In this document: piece by piece, positions 1-10,371 of the stretch
Position numbering within the stretch: the stretch's first letter is position 1
Layout: every line of letters starts with the position of its first letter
Source: Robertkochia aurantiaca
GTDB lineage: Bacteria; Bacteroidota; Bacteroidia; Flavobacteriales; Flavobacteriaceae
DNA: 64,000 nt
Direction of reading: 5' to 3'
Assembly (NCBI RefSeq): GCF_020166495.1
Contig: NZ_JAINZS010000001.1
Location: forward strand, 434,001 to 498,000
The notes under the pieces: model-generated
What the model was told of the DNA's origin: nothing
Seen by the model: only the letters and a program-made list of their open reading frames with translations
The model's database searches: none
Program-made: the position numbers and the translations under genes

Positions 1-573
1 TTGCTTTGTGCCGGAATAACCGTCTTTAACGGAATGCGCCACTCGGGAATAAAAGCAGGTGACCTCGTGGCGGTGCAGGGTATCGGAGGACTTGGTCACC
101 TGGCCATACAATATGCCCATAAAATGGGAATGCGTACCGTCGCCATCTCCACTTCAGATTCGAAAAAAGAGCTGGCCAAAGAACTGGGTGCCCACCACTT
201 TATAAATACGGAGAACTCAGACGCGGCAGAAGAGCTGAAAAAACTGGGTGGGGCACGATTGATCGTAGCCACAGCCCCTTATCCCGACGCGATAAGCAGT
301 GTGATAGATGGTTTGGGCATCAACGGCGACCTGCTGACCCTTGCTGCTTCCCCTGACCCTATCAAGGTTTCGAGTTTCCAGCTTATCATGGGCAGAAAGT
401 CCATCAGCGGATGGCCCAGCGGAACAGCCATTGATTCAGAAGACACCCTTCGTTTCAGCGCCATGACCAATTCCCTTCCCATGATCGAAGAATTCACACT
501 TGATAAAGCCGGAGAGGCTTACGACCGGATGATCAACAACGAAGCGCGTTTCAGAGTGGTTATTGTGCCATGA
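1..573 (+). CDS. Zinc-dependent alcohol dehydrogenase, C-terminal part (5' end outside window)
   Basis: The reading frame is already open at base 1 and ends at TGA 571-573, so only the C-terminal ~190 residues are present. The visible part is the NAD(P)-binding half of a medium-chain dehydrogenase. It begins with the LLCAGITVFNG stretch that precedes the cofactor domain, followed by the Rossmann glycine motif GIGGLGHLAIQYA (about residues 27-39) and an acidic/polar patch after the second strand. It ends with the usual ARFRVV-type C-terminus. The catalytic zinc ligands would lie upstream of the window. Family membership is clear; the alcohol or aldehyde substrate cannot be told from this fragment. 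A tandem 7-bp array starts four bases after the stop codon. Confidence 0.85.
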   Translation: MLCAGITVFNGMRHSGIKAGDLVAVQGIGGLGHLAIQYAHKMGMRTVAISTSDSKKELAKELGAHHFINTENSDAAEELKKLGGARLIVATAPYPDAISSVIDGLGINGDLLTLAASPDPIKVSSFQLIMGRKSISGWPSGTAIDSEDTLRFSAMTNSLPMIEEFTLDKAGEAYDRMINNEARFRVVIVP

Positions 574-577
574 TGGG

Positions 578-619
578 GAGTGGTGAGTGGTGAGTGGTGA
601 GTGGTGAGTGGTGAGTGGT
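578..619. repeat. Heptamer array gagtggt x6 (G-rich arm)
   Basis: Six exact copies of the 7-bp word gagtggt begin four bases after the stop of the alcohol dehydrogenase. The same word recurs at the argF' stop codon (57661). It is the G-rich first arm of a two-arm spacer element; the C-rich arm follows at 672-711. Confidence 0.95.
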
Positions 620-671
620 GAACTGTAAGCATAGGTTTATTCACGTAACTCCCCACTTCCCTATTTCCCCC

Positions 672-711
672 CATACCCCCATACCCTCATACCCTCATAC
701 CCCCCTACCCA
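672..711. repeat. Octamer array ataccctc-type (C-rich arm)
   Basis: About five 8-bp units of the form ataccccc/ataccctc lie just before the sdaA promoter. This is the C-rich partner of the heptamer array at 578-619. The edges are fuzzy because the outer units are degenerate. Confidence 0.85.
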
Positions 712-730
712 ATAATTTATCCCTCACCGG

Positions 731-760
731 TTTGCATCGTATTTAGAAATACTATATTTG
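731..760 (+). promoter_or_regulatory. Bacteroidota-type promoter for sdaA
   Basis: TTTG at 731-734 and TATATTTG at 753-760 are separated by 18 bp. They fit the Bacteroidota sigma-ABfA consensus TTTG-N17-20-TAnnTTTG exactly. The expected start of transcription is near 767, which places the ATG at 785 and rules out the in-frame TTG that overlaps the -7 box. Confidence 0.8.
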
Positions 761-784
761 CGGCCATCTATAACGATTTCGAAA

Positions 785-2209
785 ATGGAGTGCATCAGTG
801 TATTTGATATGCTTAAGATCGGGATCGGCCCCAGCAGCTCCCATACTCTCGGACCCTGGCGTGCCGCCGAACGATGGCTTAAGGAAATAAAGGAAGAAGG
901 ATTGTTCGAACAGGTTCAGTCTGTCAGGGCTCACGTCTATGGTTCCCTTTCATTAACGGGAAAAGGTCACGCCACAGACCTGGCTATTCTTCTCGGACTG
1001 TCGGGTTGTGACCCTGAATATTACCCGGTTGAAGATATCAACGACCTGGTTACAACCATAAAGAACGATCAAACCCTGTCACTTTCAGGAGAAAAACTCA
1101 TTCCTTTCAGTTTTAAGGAAGATATCGTTTTTCACCGTGATTTTTTACCCTTCCATGCCAACGGAATGAAGTTTGAAGCCCTGTTGAAAGATGGCTCGGT
1201 ACAGACCGAGACCTATTATTCCATCGGAGGAGGCTTCGTTGTAAAGGAAGAGCGTGAAAATGCCAAAGAAAATATCGCGGTCTTTAAGACATTCCCCTAT
1301 CCCATTCAAAACGGAACGGAATTGCTGGAGGTCTGCAGGGAAGAGCAAAAACCCATATCTGAGATCGTACTCACCAACGAGAGATCACTAAGAAGCGACG
1401 AAGCGATCGATCGTGAGCTGAAGCGAATCTGGAATACCATGCTGGAGTCAATGTATCTGGGATGTCATACCGAAGGAACCTTACCCGGCGGACTCAATGT
1501 AAGACGTCGTGCTTTTGACATGCATCATAAGCTCAAAGGCGACCTTCCCTACGACGGTCCGGAAGAATGGCTTCAAACCATAAGAAAAACAGAGGTGAAA
1601 TTCCGGCAAATCCTCAAATGGGTAAGCTGTTTTTCTCTCAGCGTTAATGAGGTAAATGCTTCTCTCGGAAGGGTTGTAACCGCTCCTACCAACGGGAGCG
1701 CGGGTGTTATTCCGGCTGTGTTGATGTACTACATGGTAATAGAAAATCACGAAGCAGACTTTTCTCATATAAAGCAATTTCTGATGGTGGCCAGTGAAAT
1801 AGGAAGTATTTTCAAAAAAGGTGCTACCATCTCAGCCGCCATGGGCGGGTGCCAGGCAGAAATAGGCGTTTCCTCGGCCATGGCTGCCGGAGCGCTTACA
1901 GAACTTCTGGGAGGAACTCCCGAACAGGTACTGATGGCCGCCGAGATAGCTATGGAACACCACCTGGGACTTACTTGTGACCCTATCGGCGGACTGGTAC
2001 AGGTGCCTTGCATCGAAAGAAATTCGATGGGTGCCATAAAGGCTATAAACGCAGCAGAGCTGGCGATGGAATCCGATCCTTCACATGCTAAGGTTCCCCT
2101 CGATAAAGTTGTGAATACCATGTGGGAGACCGCAAAAGACATGAACTCAAAATACAAAGAAACCTCTGAGGGTGGTCTCGCAGTTGGGGTTCACCTGAGT
2201 GATTGTTAA
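785..2209 (+). CDS. sdaA: L-serine dehydratase (L-serine ammonia-lyase), single-chain iron-sulfur type
   Basis: The 474-residue protein converts L-serine to pyruvate and ammonia in the cytoplasm. The N-terminal beta domain contains the GPSSSHT motif (residues ~16-22) typical of iron-sulfur serine dehydratases. The alpha domain contains [14 protein letters not shown] and [14 protein letters not shown], which supply the cysteines expected to hold the oxygen-labile [4Fe-4S] cluster. Alpha and beta parts are fused in one chain, as in many Gram-negative bacteria. I start at ATG 785 rather than at the in-frame TTG at 758, because that TTG lies within a strong -7 promoter box. The gene appears monocistronic, with repeats upstream and a convergent gene downstream. 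Confidence 0.93.
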   Translation: MECISVFDMLKIGIGPSSSHTLGPWRAAERWLKEIKEEGLFEQVQSVRAHVYGSLSLTGKGHATDLAILLGLSGCDPEYYPVEDINDLVTTIKNDQTLSLSGEKLIPFSFKEDIVFHRDFLPFHANGMKFEALLKDGSVQTETYYSIGGGFVVKEERENAKENIAVFKTFPYPIQNGTELLEVCREEQKPISEIVLTNERSLRSDEAIDRELKRIWNTMLESMYLGCHTEGTLPGGLNVRRRAFDMHHKLKGDLPYDGPEEWLQTIRKTEVKFRQILKWVSCFSLSVNEVNASLGRVVTAPTNGSAGVIPAVLMYYMVIENHEADFSHIKQFLMVASEIGSIFKKGATISAAMGGCQAEIGVSSAMAAGALTELLGGTPEQVLMAAEIAMEHHLGLTCDPIGGLVQVPCIERNSMGAIKAINAAELAMESDPSHAKVPLDKVVNTMWETAKDMNSKYKETSEGGLAVGVHLSDC

Positions 2210-2367
2210 TACGGGGATGCAGGGATTCGGTGTTGCGGTGATAAGAGATCCTTTCTACCTCTTACCATTGAAAAGTTACAAGCACAGAACTTTGGGGCGT
2301 TTCTTTAAAATGTATTAGTAGTCAGATATTCCCGGTACGGGGAAGACAGGATTGATAAACCCAGCTT

Positions 2368-2414
2368 CCCGTTTTCCTTTTGATCCTAAATACTCCCGTA
2401 TAAGGAAAACCGGG
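2368..2414 (-). terminator. Hairpin directly after the NTF2-like gene
   Basis: CCCGTTTTCCTT (2368-2379) pairs with AAGGAAAACCGGG (2402-2414) with one bulged C and a 22-nt loop. The right arm abuts the stop codon of the minus-strand gene at 2415. No clear U-tract follows on either strand, so it may be a processing or Rho-related structure rather than a simple intrinsic terminator. Confidence 0.4.
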
Positions 2415-2888
2415 CTATTTGTTATCGTGCCCTTCACACCCTTCCTTCCGGCGGGTATCGATCAGGTAAATGATCTTCCACTTTCCGTTCAATTTGACCA
2501 TCTGAAAAGAATTCACTCCACAGTGGCTGAACTGACCATCGAACCAGAACTCATAAGGGGTCCATACCTGGGCCATGGGTCCGTCGATGAGCACCTTATA
2601 GTCGAGCAGTTTCTCTTCATAGGCATTCACTTCGGGAATGGCTGCCAGGCGGGTCAGAAATTCAGACAGGGAACTGCTTCTGAGCTGCACCTCCCCTTCC
2701 TCATTTTCCCCTGTGGTTTGTAATAACATATCAGGTTGAACATATTCCTTAATGGCGCTGGTATCCTGCTTGTGGAAGGCGATAAAAAAGTCATCGACCA
2801 CCTTGATCAGCTGCTCTTTTTCTGAACCCTGAGCCTGTGACAGGTAAAATCCACCAAAACAAACAATAAGAGAAAGAATTTTCTTCAT
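2415..2888 (-). CDS. Secreted NTF2-like (SnoaL/DUF4440-type) protein
   Basis: This 157-residue protein has a Sec signal peptide (MKKILSLIVCFGGFYLSQAQ, cleavage expected after AQA/Q near residue 20). One NTF2-like cone domain follows, recognisable from the opening helix (KVVDDFFIAFHKQDTSAI) and the closing strands (NSFQMVKLNGKWKIIYLID). Such proteins are exported and often enzyme-like or ligand-binding. No catalytic assignment is possible here. It is a lone gene, convergent with sdaA and divergent from panB across a 93-bp spacer. Confidence 0.8.
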   Translation of the reverse strand: MKKILSLIVCFGGFYLSQAQGSEKEQLIKVVDDFFIAFHKQDTSAIKEYVQPDMLLQTTGENEEGEVQLRSSSLSEFLTRLAAIPEVNAYEEKLLDYKVLIDGPMAQVWTPYEFWFDGQFSHCGVNSFQMVKLNGKWKIIYLIDTRRKEGCEGHDNK

Positions 2889-2981
2889 AGTAACGCGTGA
2901 AATCTATTAATGTAGGGCTAAGTAAAGAAAAGTTTATCAAATCTCCCTATTTTTACAGACAGTAAAACTAAAGTCATCTCA

Positions 2982-3800
2982 ATGTCAGTTGCAAAAAAGG
3001 AATACAAGAGGGTAACGGTTCATTCTCTGATGGAAATGAAACAGGATGGAGAGAAAATCTCCATGCTCACAGCCTATGATTACACCATGGCGAAGATTGT
3101 TGACGGCGCCGGTATCGATGTGATCCTGGTAGGTGATTCTGCCAGTAATGTCATGGCAGGTCATGAAACCACTCTTCCCATCACCCTTGATCAAATGATT
3201 TATCATGCTTCCTCGGTAATTCGGGCAATTGACCGGGCACTGGTAGTGGTCGACCTTCCTTTCGGAAGTTATCAGTCTGATCCGAAAGAGGCGTTGCGCT
3301 CTGCGATCAGGATCATGAAGGAAAGCGGTGGTCACGCGGTGAAACTGGAAGGCGGCAAGGAGATCAAGGAATCGATCAAACGTATCCTGAACGCAGGGAT
3401 CCCTGTAATGGGGCATCTCGGATTGACTCCCCAGTCCATCTATAAGTTTGGAACCTATACCGTAAGAGCAAGGGAAGAAGCCGAAGCTGAAAAACTGATG
3501 AGCGATGCGAAATTTCTTGAAAAAGCCGGTTGTTTCGCCATAGTTCTGGAAAAGATACCGGCCGAACTGGCCAAAAAAGTAGCTGCCTCAGTAGCCATCC
3601 CGGTGATCGGTATCGGTGCAGGCAGTGGCGTAGACGGACAGGTCCTGGTCTTACACGACCTGTTGGGGATGACCCACGAATTCAATCCGCGTTTCCTGCG
3701 CAGGTATATGAACCTGTATGATGATATGACCAAAGCGATCACCAATTATGTTGATGACGTGAAGTCGGCCGATTTTCCTAACAGCGAGGAACAGTACTAA
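2982..3800 (+). CDS. panB: 3-methyl-2-oxobutanoate hydroxymethyltransferase
   Basis: PanB transfers a hydroxymethyl group from 5,10-methylene-tetrahydrofolate to 2-oxoisovalerate, the first committed step to pantothenate. The 272-residue length and the motifs [37 protein letters not shown] and [17 protein letters not shown] match the family throughout. The metal-binding Asp of GDSAS and the active-site Glu region (AIVLEKIP) are present. The stop codon overlaps the ATG of the next gene (TAATG), so the two are translationally coupled. Its 2-oxoisovalerate substrate comes from the ilv genes at 15-21 kb. Confidence 0.96.
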   Translation: MSVAKKEYKRVTVHSLMEMKQDGEKISMLTAYDYTMAKIVDGAGIDVILVGDSASNVMAGHETTLPITLDQMIYHASSVIRAIDRALVVVDLPFGSYQSDPKEALRSAIRIMKESGGHAVKLEGGKEIKESIKRILNAGIPVMGHLGLTPQSIYKFGTYTVRAREEAEAEKLMSDAKFLEKAGCFAIVLEKIPAELAKKVAASVAIPVIGIGAGSGVDGQVLVLHDLLGMTHEFNPRFLRRYMNLYDDMTKAITNYVDDVKSADFPNSEEQY

Positions 3801-4510
3801 TGTCGTCATCTCAGCATTCTGACAAGAATAATCTCGACGTGCTTTACGAAGACAATCACATCATTGTGGTTAACAAAAGACCGGGAGATATTGTTCAGGG
3901 AGATAAAACAGGAGACAAGCCTCTCTCTGAGGTGATCAAATCGTTTCTGAAAGAGAAATATAATAAGCCCGGTAATGTATACCTCGGAGTGGTTCACCGG
4001 CTCGACAGACCTACATCGGGGGTCGTTCTTTTTTCCAAGACTTCGAAAGCCCTGCCGCGGCTCAATAAACTTTTCAGCGAAAAAAGAACCCGTAAAACCT
4101 ACCTGGCAATTGTTGAAAACAGTCCGGAGAAACCCCATGCCACTTTGACCCACTGGCTGAAGAGAAATCACAAACAGAACAAATCGTATGCTCATATCAA
4201 GGAGGTCCCTGACAGTAAAAAGGCTGTACTGCACTACAAGACTCTGGCACAGCTTAAGAACTACACCCTTCTTGAAATAGATCTCGAAACCGGAAGACAT
4301 CACCAGATACGGGCGCAGCTGGCTGCCATCGGGTGTGTGATCAAAGGTGATCTGAAATACGGAGCAGCTCGCAGTAACAAAGACGGAGGAATACATCTGC
4401 ATGCCCGTAAACTGGAACTCACACATCCCGTCAAAAAAGAATTACTTACGATAACAGCTCCTCTGCCCGATCAGGACAATCTATGGAACGCCGCCTCGGC
4501 ATTTCTGTGA
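3800..4510 (+). CDS. RluA-family pseudouridine synthase
   Basis: The 236-residue protein has the catalytic motif HRLDRPTSG (residues ~66-74; the Asp is the nucleophile) and the family-specific GRHHQIRAQLA stretch (~172-182). It should isomerise uridines in rRNA or tRNA. It has no S4 domain at the N-terminus, unlike RluC/RluD, so it resembles the shorter RluA/TruC-like members. The target nucleotide cannot be deduced. It overlaps the panB stop by one base, a pairing that recurs in flavobacteria and suggests joint expression rather than a shared function. Confidence 0.9.
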   Translation: MSSSQHSDKNNLDVLYEDNHIIVVNKRPGDIVQGDKTGDKPLSEVIKSFLKEKYNKPGNVYLGVVHRLDRPTSGVVLFSKTSKALPRLNKLFSEKRTRKTYLAIVENSPEKPHATLTHWLKRNHKQNKSYAHIKEVPDSKKAVLHYKTLAQLKNYTLLEIDLETGRHHQIRAQLAAIGCVIKGDLKYGAARSNKDGGIHLHARKLELTHPVKKELLTITAPLPDQDNLWNAASAFL

Positions 4511-4529
4511 AAAACGATAACACCCCGAA

Positions 4530-5405
4530 CTAACGTCTTTCTGCTCTTACATTTCGAAAACTCTCGATGACTACGGCAAGAAGAATGAGAATACCCCCGA
4601 TCACTGTGGTCAGTGCAGGTATTTCATCTAAAAAGATCATCCCGATAATAATCCCATAGACCGGCTGCACACTGCTCATAATACTGGCTGTGGTGACCGA
4701 AAAATGTCTGAAAGACAGTAAAAGCAAGGTGTGTCCCACACAGGTGGTAAGCAGAGCCAGTGTCGCAATGGGTACAACCTGATCCCATACCTCTGTGAAA
4801 TCGGCTGTAAAAAGAAACGGACTCAGCATGGCGCTGATAGTCGCAATCTGGTATAGCATCAACACTGACCCGTTATGCCTGGCAACCTGAGGCTTCATCA
4901 GAATATTCCGCAGGGCATAGAATAAAGCGGAGGTAATACCGAAGAGAACGGCGATAAAATAGGTGTTCTCAAAGCTGAAGTCGGGAACCAAAAACCAGAT
5001 ACCGGCCAGCACGAGCATTCCAAGAATCAGATGTGATTTCTTAAAGGGGACCTTCAGAATCAGGGGTTCCAAAAAAGAGGTAATGACCGGGTAGGTATAA
5101 ATCGAAAGCATACCAACAGCCACACTTGAGAGCCTCAGGGCATAGAAATAAGTAACCCAGTGAATTCCGAAGAAAACACCGCAAAGAAGTATCTTTCTCA
5201 GATCTGACTTATCTGAAATAGTCAGCCGGAATCCCCGTAATTTACAGTACACCAGCATAAGCAAGGTGGCCAGCAATGATCTGAACAGGATGGTGACCTC
5301 AGGTGGTAGCTCAATATAACGGCCGAGTGCACCTGACGTACTGATAAACAGAACAGCCAGGTTAATCTCGAGATAAGGAAGTATGGAAGGTTTGGTACGG
5401 GTCAA
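4530..5405 (-). CDS. EamA/DMT-family transporter
   Basis: A 291-residue integral membrane protein with about ten predicted transmembrane helices arranged as two EamA repeats. The second begins near residue 146 (FIAVLFGITSALFYALRNIL) and contains the conserved SSVQPVYGIIIG segment. These carriers export metabolites such as amino acids; the substrate is unknown. The only possible start is TTG at 5405, because a stop lies two codons upstream. It is 12 bp downstream of the preceding gene, so the two probably form an operon. Confidence 0.85.
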   Translation of the reverse strand: MTRTKPSILPYLEINLAVLFISTSGALGRYIELPPEVTILFRSLLATLLMLVYCKLRGFRLTISDKSDLRKILLCGVFFGIHWVTYFYALRLSSVAVGMLSIYTYPVITSFLEPLILKVPFKKSHLILGMLVLAGIWFLVPDFSFENTYFIAVLFGITSALFYALRNILMKPQVARHNGSVLMLYQIATISAMLSPFLFTADFTEVWDQVVPIATLALLTTCVGHTLLLLSFRHFSVTTASIMSSVQPVYGIIIGMIFLDEIPALTTVIGGILILLAVVIESFRNVRAERR

Positions 5406-5417
5406 AAATCAGGGTGT

Positions 5418-6962
5418 TTAACGAATGAGTTCTGCTGCCTTTTCCCTGATGATCTCGCCAACGGGTTTATTCTCAATTTTACTTTCAAGCCATGAGAGTA
5501 TGTCAAGGTATAGAAAAGCTCTTTTCTCATACGGATGATTCTCATACCTTTTCAGGGTTTTGTGTAGTTTTTTAAACTCTTTCCTGATCTCGTGCGGATA
5601 GATCTCTCCCAACCCTCTCAGAAATTTGATAATCTCTTTCTGTACTTCATGGAGATCATTCATCTTTAAAAGGAATTTATAGGTACTCTTCAGCTGTAAT
5701 TCGAGATGATAGTCCATTCCTGCTTCATAATGTGCCACCAGGCTCAGTATGCGGGCAAAGCACATCAGGTCTTCCCGCATGCTCAGGTTCTTGTTTTCGA
5801 TGATCATCTTCAGATACCTGATACATGACCTGTTATCTCCTGTCCCGAAATAAAGACATGCCAGTTTATAGTAGAACAACATGACATGATGTTCATCAAG
5901 CCGGTTGTCATGAAGTTTTATCCCCTTTAAGATTTCGGGCTCAAGCTTCAGGCCTTCCTGAAATGTACCCTCCATAAAATGAAGGTTGATCTTATTGCTG
6001 TTGATATACAGGAACGAAAGGGTTTCCAGGTTGTCATTTACAGGAAACTTCTTTCCGGCGATAGTAGCTTCCAGTCTTTCAAGTGACTCCTTGAACCCGC
6101 CGCGGTTACGCACAAAGAATAAAGATTCCAGCAAATAATTATTTCCCTTCAGGAAGAAAACCGGGTTCAGGTAGATCATGGGTTCATTATCGTAGAACAG
6201 CTGCACCCATTTAGCCGAATATTTATAACAGGAAAGAAAATCCTGGGTAAGGAAACTATACCAAAGCTGGGCCTTATAAAGCCAAAGTCTTTCGCGAAAG
6301 CCCAGGTCAGACATTTTAAAATCAGGCATATGAGCCAGATAGTAGTCGGTGATCCAGCGGTACTCCTGATCAGACTTAACATAACCGAACTTTAGCATGA
6401 TCCCGTAAAGTTGCAGGGAAAGGTTTGACAACTTGCTGGTAAGCACGTTCTGCCTGCTGAGGTCTTTCGCCTGTACAGCCAGCTCATCGGCCCTCCCGCT
6501 TATACTTCTGGTTATATATTGCGTTTCGATCACCTTTTCAAGTTCAACAATCTCATAAGCGATCACCTTTTCCTGGTTTTCTATAGCCTGGGCCTTTGCC
6601 TTATCCAATATTTTCAGGCTTTGCTTGTATAATCCCTTATGGTAAAGTATGGTTGCAAAATCCAGTTGTTCCCTGATTTGTATCCTGATATTCTGGTTGA
6701 CAGGATTCAGCCTCAAGCTCACCAATATCTGCTTATACAAGTGAGCCTTCAGGTTCGAAAGCTGCTGCTTCTTTACGATACCACTTTTAAGAATCTCAGG
6801 CTCATTATAAGTCGACATCTTATCCAGCAGGTTAAAGAGTGCCAAAAACTTTGCATCAGCATTTACACCCAAACGATTGACATAGAGTTTGAATTGCCTT
6901 TTTTCCGATTTGGATAAAGACTTTACCAGGATGAATAAGCTATCATTTGAACTACTTGTCAT
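5418..6962 (-). CDS. Conserved hypothetical protein, all-helical (TPR-like)
   Basis: I do not recognise a named family for this 514-residue cytoplasmic protein. It has no signal peptide or membrane segment. It is built of successive amphipathic helices, with repeat-like stretches around residues 105-130 (ATILYHKGLYKQSLKILDKA) and 355-395 (YYKLACLYFGTGDNRSCIRYL) that look like tetratricopeptide helices. It is rich in Leu, Lys and Tyr. It lies upstream of the EamA transporter with 12 bp between them and divergently from leuA. A CAAAAATA block at 7004-7011 could serve as a minus-strand -7 element, but no good -33 box accompanies it. Confidence 0.7.
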   Translation of the reverse strand: MTSSSNDSLFILVKSLSKSEKRQFKLYVNRLGVNADAKFLALFNLLDKMSTYNEPEILKSGIVKKQQLSNLKAHLYKQILVSLRLNPVNQNIRIQIREQLDFATILYHKGLYKQSLKILDKAKAQAIENQEKVIAYEIVELEKVIETQYITRSISGRADELAVQAKDLSRQNVLTSKLSNLSLQLYGIMLKFGYVKSDQEYRWITDYYLAHMPDFKMSDLGFRERLWLYKAQLWYSFLTQDFLSCYKYSAKWVQLFYDNEPMIYLNPVFFLKGNNYLLESLFFVRNRGGFKESLERLEATIAGKKFPVNDNLETLSFLYINSNKINLHFMEGTFQEGLKLEPEILKGIKLHDNRLDEHHVMLFYYKLACLYFGTGDNRSCIRYLKMIIENKNLSMREDLMCFARILSLVAHYEAGMDYHLELQLKSTYKFLLKMNDLHEVQKEIIKFLRGLGEIYPHEIRKEFKKLHKTLKRYENHPYEKRAFLYLDILSWLESKIENKPVGEIIREKAAELIR

Positions 6963-7052
6963 TGTAAAATTATAAACGTAAATAACTGATTATCAGGTTT
7001 TTACAAAAATAAAGCTTGCCTTTAACATTGTAAACCGACCCCGAGAACACCG

Positions 7053-7081
7053 GTTGTTGGTTCACGCAAAATATAAATTCG
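7053..7081 (+). promoter_or_regulatory. Candidate promoter for the leu operon
   Basis: GTTG at 7053-7056 and TAAATTCG at 7074-7081 have a 17-bp spacer. One base differs from the TAnnTTTG consensus. The predicted start lies ~28 nt before the leuA ATG. No Leu-rich leader reading frame is present in this spacer. Confidence 0.4.
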
Positions 7082-7115
7082 TAATGTCTTATTGAAATTA
7101 TATTAAAAAATCAAT

Positions 7116-8288
7116 ATGAGTACAGAAAAAGTCCAAATCTTTGACACCACATTAAGAGACGGAGAACAGGTACCCGGATGTAAATTAAACACCCAACAGA
7201 AGCTCATAATAGCCGAGCGACTGGATCAGCTGGGGGTCGATGTTATTGAAGCCGGTTTTCCGATCTCCAGTCCGGGTGATTTCACCTCTGTGGCGGAAAT
7301 CTCAAGAATTGTAAAGAATGCGACCGTTTGCGGGCTGACCCGTTCGGTTAAAAAAGATATAGATGTTGCAGCCGAAGCACTGAAAGGTGCAAAATACCCA
7401 CGTATTCATACGGGTATCGGAACTTCTGATTCACATATCAAGTATAAATTCCGGTCGACCAGGGAACAGATCATCGAAAGAGCGGTTGAGGCAGTGAAGT
7501 ATGCCAAAACCTATGTGGAAGATGTTGAGTTCTATGCTGAAGATGCCGGAAGAACCGACAATGAATTTCTTGCACGGGTATGTGAGGCAGTAGTAGCAGC
7601 AGGAGCCACTGTATTGAATATTCCTGACACTACCGGTTATTGCCTTCCGGAGGAATATGGCGCAAAGATCAAGTATCTCAAAGAGAATGTCAAGGGAATT
7701 GAAAAGGCCATACTCTCCTGTCATTGTCACAATGACCTGGGGTTGGCTACAGCGAATTCCATAGCGGGAGTCATAAACGGTGCCAGACAGATCGAATGTA
7801 CCATTAACGGGCTTGGGGAAAGAGCCGGTAACACCTCCCTCGAAGAGGTGGTCATGATCATGCGACAGCACCCGACCCTGAATCTTGATACAGGAATTAA
7901 CTCGAAGTTGCTTTACAGTACCAGTCGTCTCGTTTCTGAAAGCATGGCGATGCCTGTGCAACCCAATAAAGCCATCGTAGGGGCTAACGCTTTTGCACAC
8001 AGTTCAGGTATTCACCAGGACGGCGTGATCAAGAATCGTGAGACCTATGAGATCATAGACCCTGCCGACGTGGGCGTAACCGAATCGGCGATTGTTCTTA
8101 CAGCAAGAAGCGGTCGTGCTGCGCTTGCCTACCGCGCCAAAAACGTAGGTTACGAACTGACCAAATTACAACTGGATAAAGTATACCAGCAGTTCCTGGT
8201 TTATGCAGATAACAAGAAAGAAGTTCATGACGATGATATCCACCTGATCATACAGGAATCTAATATTGGAATTAAAGCTACGGCCTGA
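7116..8288 (+). CDS. leuA: 2-isopropylmalate synthase, short form
   Basis: LeuA condenses acetyl-CoA with 2-oxoisovalerate, the first step of leucine synthesis. The DRE-TIM catalytic barrel is complete, with [13 protein letters not shown] near residue 9, the metal-binding HCHNDLGLA, and the [11 protein letters not shown] subdomain motif. The protein stops at 390 residues. Well-studied LeuA enzymes are ~500-550 residues and carry a C-terminal leucine-binding regulatory domain, which is absent here. Citramalate synthase is a less likely alternative, given the adjacency to leuC, leuD and leuB. LeuC starts two bases after the stop. Confidence 0.92.
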   Translation: MSTEKVQIFDTTLRDGEQVPGCKLNTQQKLIIAERLDQLGVDVIEAGFPISSPGDFTSVAEISRIVKNATVCGLTRSVKKDIDVAAEALKGAKYPRIHTGIGTSDSHIKYKFRSTREQIIERAVEAVKYAKTYVEDVEFYAEDAGRTDNEFLARVCEAVVAAGATVLNIPDTTGYCLPEEYGAKIKYLKENVKGIEKAILSCHCHNDLGLATANSIAGVINGARQIECTINGLGERAGNTSLEEVVMIMRQHPTLNLDTGINSKLLYSTSRLVSESMAMPVQPNKAIVGANAFAHSSGIHQDGVIKNRETYEIIDPADVGVTESAIVLTARSGRAALAYRAKNVGYELTKLQLDKVYQQFLVYADNKKEVHDDDIHLIIQESNIGIKATA

Positions 8289-8290
8289 AA

Positions 8291-9691
8291 ATGAAAAAAA
8301 CATTGTTTGATAAGGTCTGGGACAGTCATGTGGTTGATACCGTACCTGATGGCCCCCAGATACTCTACATAGATAAACACCTCATACATGAGGTAACCAG
8401 TCCGCAAGCCTTTGCCGAACTGGAAGAGAGAAATATCCCGCTGTTCAGAAAAGAACAGGTGGTCGCTACTGCCGACCACAATGTTCCGACCAAAGATCAG
8501 CACTTACCCATACAAGACCTGTTGTCTAAAAAACAGGTGGAAATGCTGAGCGAGAACTGCGAGAAGCATGGCGTCACCCTATACGGGCTCGGACACCCTT
8601 ACCAGGGGATCGTTCATGTCATGGCTCCTGAACTGGGCATTACACAACCGGGTATGACCATGGTTTGTGGCGACAGTCACACCTCAACCCATGGAGCCTT
8701 CGGCACCATTGCCTTTGGAATCGGAACCAGTCAGGTTGCACAGGTATTTGCCAGTCAGTGTTTGCTGCTGAGCAAGCCCAAAAGCATGCGTATTACGGTT
8801 AATGGAAAATTAAAGAAGAACGTACTCCCAAAAGACGTGATACTGTATATCATAGCAAAACTCGGCACCAATTCCGGAACCGGATATTTCGTGGAATATG
8901 CAGGTGATGTTTTTGAAAATATGAGTATGGAAGGTCGTATGACCGTTTGTAATATGAGTATTGAGATGGGTGCACGTGGCGGTATGATCGCACCCGACCA
9001 GACTACCTTCGATTACGTTAAAGGAAGAGAATTTGCTCCAAAGGGTGAAGAGTTCGATAAAAAGGTGGCCTACTGGAAAACCCTGCCCACCGACGAGGGA
9101 GCAGAATTTGATCTGGAATACGAATTTGACGCAGCCGATATCGATCCGATTATCACCTACGGAACCAATCCGGGTATGGGAATGGGTATCACTGAGTCGA
9201 TTCCTGAACAGGATGATCCCACCTTCAGAAAATCCCTGGAGTATATGGGACTCAAACAGGGCGAACAATTACTTGGTAAGAAGATCAACTACGTATTCAT
9301 CGGGAGCTGTACCAATTCGAGGATCGAAGATTTCAAAATAGCCGCCTCCTATATCAGGGGAAAACAAAAAGCCCCGAACGTCAATGCGCTCATCGTACCG
9401 GGGTCACAACAGGTAGCACGGCAGATCAAGGAAGAAGGTCTGCAGGAAATATTCGAGGCTGCCGGTTTCGAAATACGTCAAAGCGGTTGTTCGGCCTGCC
9501 TGGGAATGAATGAAGATAAAATCCCCGCCGGAGAGTATTGTGTGTCCACCTCGAACAGAAATTTCGAAGGAAGACAAGGTCAGGGAGCCAGAACCATACT
9601 TGCCAGCCCGCTGGTTGCCGCAGCGACAGCGGTGAACGGAAGCATAGTCGATATATCGGCAGAAGTGGAAACAACAGAATTCGCAAGCTAG
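8291..9691 (+). CDS. leuC: 3-isopropylmalate dehydratase large subunit
   Basis: LeuC pairs with LeuD to interconvert 2- and 3-isopropylmalate. The 466-residue aconitase-fold protein contains the substrate and cluster motifs [15 protein letters not shown] and FIGSCTNSR, and the cysteine pair in [10 protein letters not shown]. Together these supply the three ligands for the [4Fe-4S] cluster. Length matches the family. It begins two bases after leuA and ends 10 bases before leuD, in a tightly packed operon. Confidence 0.96.
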   Translation: MKKTLFDKVWDSHVVDTVPDGPQILYIDKHLIHEVTSPQAFAELEERNIPLFRKEQVVATADHNVPTKDQHLPIQDLLSKKQVEMLSENCEKHGVTLYGLGHPYQGIVHVMAPELGITQPGMTMVCGDSHTSTHGAFGTIAFGIGTSQVAQVFASQCLLLSKPKSMRITVNGKLKKNVLPKDVILYIIAKLGTNSGTGYFVEYAGDVFENMSMEGRMTVCNMSIEMGARGGMIAPDQTTFDYVKGREFAPKGEEFDKKVAYWKTLPTDEGAEFDLEYEFDAADIDPIITYGTNPGMGMGITESIPEQDDPTFRKSLEYMGLKQGEQLLGKKINYVFIGSCTNSRIEDFKIAASYIRGKQKAPNVNALIVPGSQQVARQIKEEGLQEIFEAAGFEIRQSGCSACLGMNEDKIPAGEYCVSTSNRNFEGRQGQGARTILASPLVAAATAVNGSIVDISAEVETTEFAS

Positions 9692-9701
9692 AAGAGATCA
9701 A

Positions 9702-10295
9702 ATGAAAAAACTGAATACATTACATTCGACCGCCATTCCATTGCCAATTGAAAACATCGATACCGATCAGATCATTCCGGCAAGGTTTCTCAAGGCCACC
9801 AATAAAAGCGGTTTTGGTGAAAACCTGTTTAGAGACTGGAGATATAATAAAGACGGTAGTGAGAATGAAGATTTCATACTTAATAACGAAGACTACTCCG
9901 GGGAAATACTCGTGGCAGGCAATAACTTTGGTTGCGGGAGTTCCCGGGAACATGCTGCCTGGGCATTGGAAGACTATGGCTTCCGCGTAATTATATCGAG
10001 CTACTTCGCAGATATCTTTAAGGGAAATGCTCTTAACAACGGTATTTTACCCATACAGGTCAGCAAGGAGGTTTTAAACCAGATTCTTCACGAAGTAGAC
10101 AACGATCCTAAAACGCTGCTGACCGTCGATCTCGAAAACCAGGAATTAAAGGTTGAAAGTACCGGAATCAGTACTGCGTTTGAGATCGACAGCTACAAAA
10201 AAATGTGTTTGCTGAACGGATACGATGACATCGATTTTCTGTTGAGTAAAAAGGAAAAAATCGAAGCTTTTGAAGCTTCCAGAACTTTAGGTTAA
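9702..10295 (+). CDS. leuD: 3-isopropylmalate dehydratase small subunit
   Basis: The 197-residue swivel-domain subunit has the diagnostic [14 protein letters not shown] (~residues 17-30) and the substrate-recognition stretch [15 protein letters not shown] (~71-85). It forms the LeuCD isomerase with the preceding gene product. A 76-bp spacer with an AT-rich sequence separates it from leuB. That gap may hold an internal promoter, but no clear TAnnTTTG box was seen. Confidence 0.96.
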   Translation: MKKLNTLHSTAIPLPIENIDTDQIIPARFLKATNKSGFGENLFRDWRYNKDGSENEDFILNNEDYSGEILVAGNNFGCGSSREHAAWALEDYGFRVIISSYFADIFKGNALNNGILPIQVSKEVLNQILHEVDNDPKTLLTVDLENQELKVESTGISTAFEIDSYKKMCLLNGYDDIDFLLSKKEKIEAFEASRTLG

Positions 10296-10371
10296 AGAAG
10301 TATTAAATACTATAAAAAAAGCATACAACACACTAACTTTACGTGTTTAAAATATTAGTAATCAACAATTT

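Noticed and set aside
758-784. Upstream TTG start for sdaA
   Set aside because: The TTG is inside an exact TAnnTTTG promoter box, so it lies before the transcription start.
6963-7115. Leucine leader peptide before leuA, and an Ile/Val leader before ilvD
   Set aside because: Short frames in both spacers end after a few codons and have no run of branched-chain codons.
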